Both the position numbers and the translations under genes were made by a program. 6,289 nt of DNA from Candidatus Peregrinibacteria bacterium (GTDB taxonomy: Bacteria; Patescibacteriota; Gracilibacteria; UBA1369; LOWO2-01-FULL-3), in assembly GCA_003566255.1 (NCBI GenBank), contig PXEC01000087.1, positions 1 through 6,289 on the forward strand, given 5' to 3'. Every line of letters starts with the position of its first letter. Position 1 is the first letter of the stretch. Shown here piece by piece: positions 1 through 4,310 of this stretch. Under the pieces are notes generated by a model that was given only the letters and a program-made list of their open reading frames with translations, was not told the origin of the DNA and ran no database searches.

Positions 1-1122
1 GAAGAAGCCGGTGCCGGACTGGTTTTATGGCTTCCGAAAGGGGCCCGTGTGAGGAATACGCTTGAAGAGTGGTGGAAGGCCGAGCATTTTAAAAACGGAT
101 ATGAACTTTTGTTCACTCCTCACATAGGGAAGGCTTCTCTTTGGCAGACTTCCGGCCACCTGGATTTTTATAGAGACAGCATGTACTCCCAAATGGATAT
201 AGACGGTGAGGATTATTTCATCAGACCGATGAATTGCCCTTTTCATATAAAAGCTTATCAGTCATGCTCCCGTTCTTACAGAGATCTCCCTATGAGATGG
301 GCTGAACTTGGAACCGTTTATCGTTATGAAAAATCCGGTGTTCTGCATGGACTTTTGCGGGTCAGGGGTTTTACTCAAGATGATGCCCATATTTTCTGTA
401 CTCCCGAGCAGATGGAGGATGAAGTGCGGGAAGTTTTGCGCTTTTCTCTTTATATGTGGGAGAAACTTGGATTTACGGAAATAAAGGCCTATCTTGCCAC
501 GATGCCGGAGAAAAGAGTTGGAGAGCCGGAAAGATGGGAGAAAGCTCAAGATTCCCTTTTGAAAGCCGTAAAAGCTGAAAATCTTGAGGTTGAAATCGAT
601 GAGGGCGGCGGAGCTTTTTATGGCCCGAAAATTGATTTGAAGGTTAAGGATGCCATTGGTCGTGAGTGGCAAATGACAACGATTCAGTTCGATTTCAATC
701 TTCCCGAGAGATTTGATGTCACATATGTTGGCGAAGACGGGAATAAGCACAGACCTTATATGGTTCACAGAGCTCTTTTGGGTTCTATTGAGCGATTTAT
801 GGGGATACTTACCGAACACTACTCCGGCGCGTTCCCGGTGTGGCTTGCTCCCGTACAAGCAAGGATTCTGCCGGTTTCGGACAAATTCAATAAGCACGCG
901 GAAGATATATGCAAGCAATTCAAGGATGCCGGGGTAAGAGTGGAAATTGATGATTCAAATGAGACTCTGGGCAAAAAGATAAGATCCGCGGAGCTTATGA
1001 AGATCCCTTATATGATAGTTATTGGAGAAAAGGAGGTCGCGGAAGGAACCATAGCGGTTAGAGACTACGCCACAAAACAACAGAAAACTATTTCTTTCGA
1101 CGAGTTTTTTGAGCTACTTTAG
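1..1122 (+). CDS. thrS: Threonyl-tRNA synthetase, C-terminal part (5' end outside window)
   Basis: This enzyme charges tRNA-Thr with threonine in the cytosol, using ATP. The reading frame is open from base 1, so the GTG at 49 is an internal valine codon and not a start; 373 codons are visible, ending in TAG. The class II catalytic core fills about window residues 1-270. It has the family signatures LPKGA near the left edge, SGH, PMNCP, the motif 2 segment RYEKSG followed by GLLRVRGFTQDDAHIFC, and the motif 3 segment HRALLGSIERF. The three zinc ligands that recognise the substrate's hydroxyl group in this family are all present: Cys79 (bases 235-237), His130 (388-390) and His256 (766-768). From PVWLAPVQ (about residue 279) onward is the anticodon-binding domain. 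The N-terminal TGS and editing domains would lie left of the window, so their presence cannot be judged. The protein ends at DEFFELL, with little of the tail seen in E. coli ThrRS. Identification is secure. Confidence 0.97.
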   Translation, partial: EEAGAGLVLWLPKGARVRNTLEEWWKAEHFKNGYELLFTPHIGKASLWQTSGHLDFYRDSMYSQMDIDGEDYFIRPMNCPFHIKAYQSCSRSYRDLPMRWAELGTVYRYEKSGVLHGLLRVRGFTQDDAHIFCTPEQMEDEVREVLRFSLYMWEKLGFTEIKAYLATMPEKRVGEPERWEKAQDSLLKAVKAENLEVEIDEGGGAFYGPKIDLKVKDAIGREWQMTTIQFDFNLPERFDVTYVGEDGNKHRPYMVHRALLGSIERFMGILTEHYSGAFPVWLAPVQARILPVSDKFNKHAEDICKQFKDAGVRVEIDDSNETLGKKIRSAELMKIPYMIVIGEKEVAEGTIAVRDYATKQQKTISFDEFFELL

Positions 1123-1196
1123 TACCTCTTGCCCCGTTTCCTTTTTATTACCCCTTTCCGTTTAGACTTCCCGTTTTGCTCTTCCTTGCTTTTTTT
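1119..1196 (-). other. Basic C-terminal tail of the RelA/SpoT-like protein
   Basis: Codons 455-479 encode a tail dominated by Lys and Arg (for example KSKRKGVIKRKRGKRY), lying after the catalytic domain. Such tails are common in proteins that touch RNA, ribosomes or DNA, so nucleic-acid contact is a reasonable inference, but no defined domain is recognised. It ends exactly at the stop shared with thrS. Confidence 0.6.
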
Positions 1197-2558
1197 GTAT
1201 TCCGTAAGTAAATTTCTTTCTTCGAATACACGTTTTTTCATCGCCGCATTTCTCCTCCCGACGTAATCGTCGCGTGCGGCCTCACCATATTCGTTTTCTT
1301 CTTTTGCTTTTTCATCCAGTACCTGCATTTCTATGGGGAACGTCCTCTTTTTTCCGTTAAGAGTGAGGCGTAAATCAAAAGTTATGTGAATTGCTCTGTA
1401 TTTTGCGGAGGAGAATTCATTAGTTGCACCTGTCTCTCCCAAACTTGCCATTCCCCCAAAATTTTCAAGTTCCGCGTGATCTATTGTATCTTTTGCAAGT
1501 TGGTCAAAGAATTTCCGCGCCAACTCGGGATCGTTAAAAATTTCCAACAGCTTGTTTTCATCGACCAAAAGCTGTTTTGTCCTGTTTACGCGAATTGAGC
1601 TCATAGGGAAGAGGGGGGCTATCTTTGAGAAAAAAGCATAATATATGAACCTTAACGAATCTCCGGGCGTTTTTGTTGTCACCCTTATTCCAACGTGATC
1701 TAAAACTTTGTCTTCCCTGTATTCCGGTTTGTGTAACAATTTGGTTATAATGCTTTCTCTTGTTTTTCCTCTTACATTCCACTCTTTTATTTCCATCGGT
1801 ATTTCCCCTTCACATCCCGTCTTAAAGTAAATCTTTCCTCTTACTCTTTTGTCGTCAAAACGAGTTTCGCATATTTTTTCCAATTCCTCAGCAAAACTTG
1901 TCATAATTCTGAGTTTTTCTGTTCGGTTCATGAAGTCTATTACCGCCGCTATCCTTAACAGCGCGCAGGCTTGCGGAACAAGTAATTTTCTGCCCTTTCC
2001 TGCGGCCGTTCTAAAGATTGAGCATACCCCCTCTGCCGTATTCACCTGCCTTAAAGATTTGTGCACAGGGCTTGTTCCTTCCGTTGCAACGAGTTTGTCG
2101 AAATATTCTATTGCTTCTTTAAATACTTCAGCGATGTATGCGTCCGCATGTTTTCCTTCTCGGTCCTTCGGATCGTACAAATTGAGGTCATGAGCTTGCA
2201 GAAGCTTTTTTATTTCTTCTTCCTCCGTAACTCCCGGAGTGATCCCCTCTAGCATGGAAAGAGGTCTTTGACCCTGCTTTCCCAAAACATCAGACAAAAC
2301 CTTCTCCGTCGCAGACAGAAATTCTCTTAATCCGCTATTTTTTTCACTTTCTTCTTTTTCGTCTGAATTTTCTTCGCATCTTTTCTTGATCTCATTCATG
2401 ATCGTCCTGATTGTTTTCTTTATTTTTGGATCTTCGGCCCCGTTATTTCCACACTCAGAAACAACTCCAAGCGCCCTCAGCATATTTTCATAAGATGCGA
2501 TTGCGTTTTGATTTTCCGCATATTCTTCAAATTCCTTCTGTTCACGTGTTTGTCCCAT
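1119..2558 (-). CDS. Divergent RelA/SpoT-like nucleotidyltransferase domain protein (479 aa)
   Basis: The probable role is pyrophosphate transfer to a nucleotide (alarmone-type) or to another acceptor. Residues about 260-448 follow the RelA/SpoT synthetase pattern. RGKTRESIITKLL has R263, K265, S269 and K273 as in R-x-K-x3-SI-x2-K. LDHVGIR has D287, the position of a metal-binding Asp. KYRAIH has Y387 and H391, as in the GYxSIH loop. FPIEMQV has E410, the position of the catalytic Glu, followed by GEAARDDY in place of the usual helix. The PK-x-NG part of the guanine loop and the IRT after EVQ are not conserved. There is no HD hydrolase motif, TGS or ACT domain. Residues 1-240 are mostly helical, and the segment RKLLVPQACALLRIAAVIDF together with the later LFP recalls the uncharacterised TIGR04552/TIGR04562 group (from memory). 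Residues 455-479 are a Lys/Arg-rich tail. The ATG at 2558 is directly preceded by an in-frame TAA, so no upstream start is possible. It follows the giant gene by 87 bp and converges on thrS. The fold is likely; the activity is inferred. Confidence 0.78.
   Translation of the reverse strand: MGQTREQKEFEEYAENQNAIASYENMLRALGVVSECGNNGAEDPKIKKTIRTIMNEIKKRCEENSDEKEESEKNSGLREFLSATEKVLSDVLGKQGQRPLSMLEGITPGVTEEEEIKKLLQAHDLNLYDPKDREGKHADAYIAEVFKEAIEYFDKLVATEGTSPVHKSLRQVNTAEGVCSIFRTAAGKGRKLLVPQACALLRIAAVIDFMNRTEKLRIMTSFAEELEKICETRFDDKRVRGKIYFKTGCEGEIPMEIKEWNVRGKTRESIITKLLHKPEYREDKVLDHVGIRVTTKTPGDSLRFIYYAFFSKIAPLFPMSSIRVNRTKQLLVDENKLLEIFNDPELARKFFDQLAKDTIDHAELENFGGMASLGETGATNEFSSAKYRAIHITFDLRLTLNGKKRTFPIEMQVLDEKAKEENEYGEAARDDYVGRRNAAMKKRVFEERNLLTEYKKSKEEQNGKSKRKGVIKRKRGKRY
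1215..1781 (-). other. RelA/SpoT-like catalytic domain within the 479-aa protein
   Basis: Codons 260-448 encode the nucleotidyltransferase-like domain. Codon positions for checking: R263 at 1770-1772, D287 at 1698-1700 and E410 at 1329-1331. The order of motifs (R-x-K-x3-S, D-x2-GIR, Y-x2-IH, E-x-Q) is the RelA/SpoT synthetase order. The insertion between GIR and Y387, about 95 residues, is longer than in compact small alarmone synthetases. This is read from motifs alone. Confidence 0.7.
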
Positions 2559-2580
2559 TTAATAAACGGTTAAAAGCCTC

Positions 2581-2601
2581 AGTATTGTTCTTTACAATAC
2601 T
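2581..2601. repeat. Perfect 8-bp inverted repeat with 5-nt spacer (operator or hairpin)
   Basis: The arms AGTATTGT (2581-2588) and ACAATACT (2594-2601) are exact reverse complements around a 5-base spacer, giving a 21-bp dyad. It lies 22 bp before the ATG of the RelA/SpoT-like gene. The stem is AT-rich and has no U-run behind it, which argues against a terminator. Its size and its overlap with the candidate -10 box fit a repressor site; as RNA it would form a modest hairpin in the leader. Confidence 0.6.
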
Positions 2602-2618
2602 TTCCTCCTGCTTGTCAA
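2591..2618 (-). promoter_or_regulatory. Candidate sigma70-type promoter for the RelA/SpoT-like gene
   Basis: On the minus strand a perfect -35 box TTGACA lies at 2613-2618. The best -10 candidate is TGTAAA at 2591-2596, 16 bp downstream and 4 of 6 bases like TATAAT; TAAAGA at 2589-2594 (18 bp) is weaker. The -10 part lies inside the inverted repeat, so a protein bound there could block the promoter. If this promoter is used, the AGGAGGA falls in its spacer and is not transcribed from it. A perfect -35 with a poor -10 may be chance. Confidence 0.35.
2603..2609 (-). promoter_or_regulatory. Strong Shine-Dalgarno-like AGGAGGA, unusually far from the start codon
   Basis: The minus strand carries AGGAGGA, a near-ideal anti-16S match, but 44 bases separate it from the ATG at 2558. 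No good ribosome binding site lies at normal distance; only GAGG, about 18 bases off, is nearer. The 21-bp inverted repeat sits between the two, and folding it would shorten the gap to about 23 bases. The only start-like codon at normal spacing is a TTG (2595-2597) followed at once by TAA. It may be a relic, a regulatory standby site or chance. Confidence 0.35.
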
Positions 2619-2645
2619 GCCCCTGTTTTAGAAAAACCTTTTTTT

Positions 2646-4310
2646 TTATAATCCGGAGAGATTCTTCCAATCTATTGCGCTAATCATTCTTTCGCCCTTG
2701 TCGGAGTTTATAGCTTCTTCGAAAGCGGTGTTGAACATCTCAAAAGCTTCATCTATTTTTTGTTGCTTATTCCTATCGTTTTTATCCGTCCTGAATTTCG
2801 GAGTTTCTTCTTTTGTCAGGTTGTACAGGTGCCTAAGCTCCGGGTGATCCCCCTCGTAAACCGATATGATCCCTTCAATCACCTTTCTAATTTCCTCAAT
2901 TGCTTCGTTCGCGGGTTTTCCGTTTATTATCGTAGGAATGCTCAATTCTTCGGTTCTTCCCAATCTTACCAGATCGTCTCTGTTCTTCTTGTATCTGTTT
3001 CCTATTATTCCTTCGTACCTTACGTATGACTTTATAACGTCCTTCAAAACATTTTTGTTCCCGGTCTTTGCCAGGCTTTTAATGAGCTGATTGAAGCCGG
3101 GAAAGATGTTCGCATAAGCTTTACTTGTCAATGTATCACCTCCCGCTCTTCTTGTACACATACTTTCAATGCTATCAACAGCCACGAGCGGCCCATATGC
3201 GGGCATATCTTCGTGATCCATGTTCTCCGCTCTGCGGATACCTTTTGCCGTACGCTCTCTTGTTTCTTTGTGAGGTAATACCCTTTCGTATAAGAAATCT
3301 TTGACGAAATCAGTAGGTTTACATCTTTCCGGGCTCTGCGGATTTCCCTCATCAAACCATTCAATCCAGTTTCTGAAGTCTGCCAGCCCCAATTGATATA
3401 CATGATCCGACTCCTTGTATTTTTTTTCTTTTTCGTCCCAATATGGACGCTTTGTTTTGGCTACCAAGAAATCCAAAAGTGGAAACTGATTTGACCCAGG
3501 GTTCACCACACCCAGAAAGTCGGGTGGTAAAATTGTTCTGCCGTGCTGATTTTCGGCGGCTACCCCTTCGACAAGATAATATAATTTGTAATGCATGGCG
3601 CACTTCCCAGCTTCAACCGCGTGCATGACCACCCCCGCGTATTCGTAGGGATTAACATATTTTCCTTCCTTGTGAGCTCTTAAACAGTTTTCCAAATACT
3701 TCTGGTGTCCTCCCTCTCTTGCCATAAGTCGTTCTCCCAATTCGTATCCTTCAGATTTCATTTTGCTTTTGAAGGAATTGTTGTTTCTGAACCTCCATTC
3801 ATTGTATTTGCCCGCTTCCCAAATGTGGTCAATCGCGTCTTTCAAATAGTCCTCACCTGTTCTTCCGTGTTTGTCACGGCTGGCGGGATCCCCGTTTGCG
3901 GGCACATAAATCCTGTATCTGTCGTCTTTTATGAACTTGTTCAAATTTTCCCACATTCCCACATCATCCCATCTTAACTCCCCTCGTTCCGAAAGTACGA
4001 TGAAGCCGGCCTGTATTTCATCTTTATCCCTGCTTTCCCTTAATCTTTTTTGAATTATGTCCGGTCCGGTTTTTTCAAAAGCATCTTTGTACAGACTTAC
4101 ACTTTCATTCTCGGCGTGCTTTTTTATACGTGCTCCCTCTTTATCAAACCATGGTAATTTTTCTCCCACCGATCCTATTTTGTGCTTTTGTTTTCTTTCG
4201 TGCTGTCTAACATGATATTCCCAAATCGCTTTGCCCAGTGCCCAAAAATCCGATGCGCTCATCCAGTATGTTTCGTCCCAAAGTTTCCTTAAAAATCCTC
4301 TTTTTGTTGA
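2646..4310 (-). other. C-terminal domain of unknown function in the giant protein
   Basis: Codons 630-1183 have the composition of a folded globular domain: many Trp, Tyr, Phe and His, and few low-complexity tracts. Marked segments are SASDFWALGKAIWEYHVRQH (647-666), GSVGEKLPWF (675-684), QAGFIVL (729-735), MHAVEAGKCAMHYKLYYL (858-875), FLGVVNPGSNQFPLLDFL (894-911) and LGLADFRNWIEWFDEG (937-951). I can match none of these to a characterised catalytic motif. The end, after about residue 1125, is again charged and helical. Confidence 0.6.

Larger units (their letters stand above)
2559..2645 (-). other. Intergenic region between the two minus-strand genes
   Basis: This is the only non-coding stretch of the window, 87 bp. 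Reading the minus strand, it starts with an A-run directly after the TAA stop of the giant gene. Next come TTGACA inside a small odd palindrome (GCTTGACAAGC), a perfect AGGAGGA, a 21-bp inverted repeat, and an AT-rich leader ending in TAA immediately before the ATG. I see no GC-rich hairpin followed by a U-run, so no classical terminator separates the two genes and co-transcription is possible. Confidence 0.8.

Noticed and set aside
49..51. GTG as start of a 357-codon thrS
   Set aside because: The frame is open upstream to base 1, and those codons encode the conserved GLVLWLPKGA segment of the catalytic core.
262..918. Open frame of 218 codons on the minus strand inside thrS
   Set aside because: It lies wholly opposite the securely identified thrS, has no recognisable domain, and its composition (Ser, Arg, Ile, Phe rich) is typical of antisense shadow frames.
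1190..1197. T-run after thrS as a rho-independent terminator
   Set aside because: No GC-rich hairpin precedes it, and it codes for Lys residues of the tail on the minus strand.
2595..2600. A small gene in the intergenic gap behind AGGAGGA
   Set aside because: The only start at proper spacing, TTG, is followed at once by TAA; a longer frame needs an ATT start and would overlap the real gene.
2639..2647. Nine-T run at the end of the giant gene as a terminator
   Set aside because: On the minus strand it is an A-run, the wrong base for a terminator of that gene, and no stable hairpin adjoins it. On the plus strand no gene ends there.
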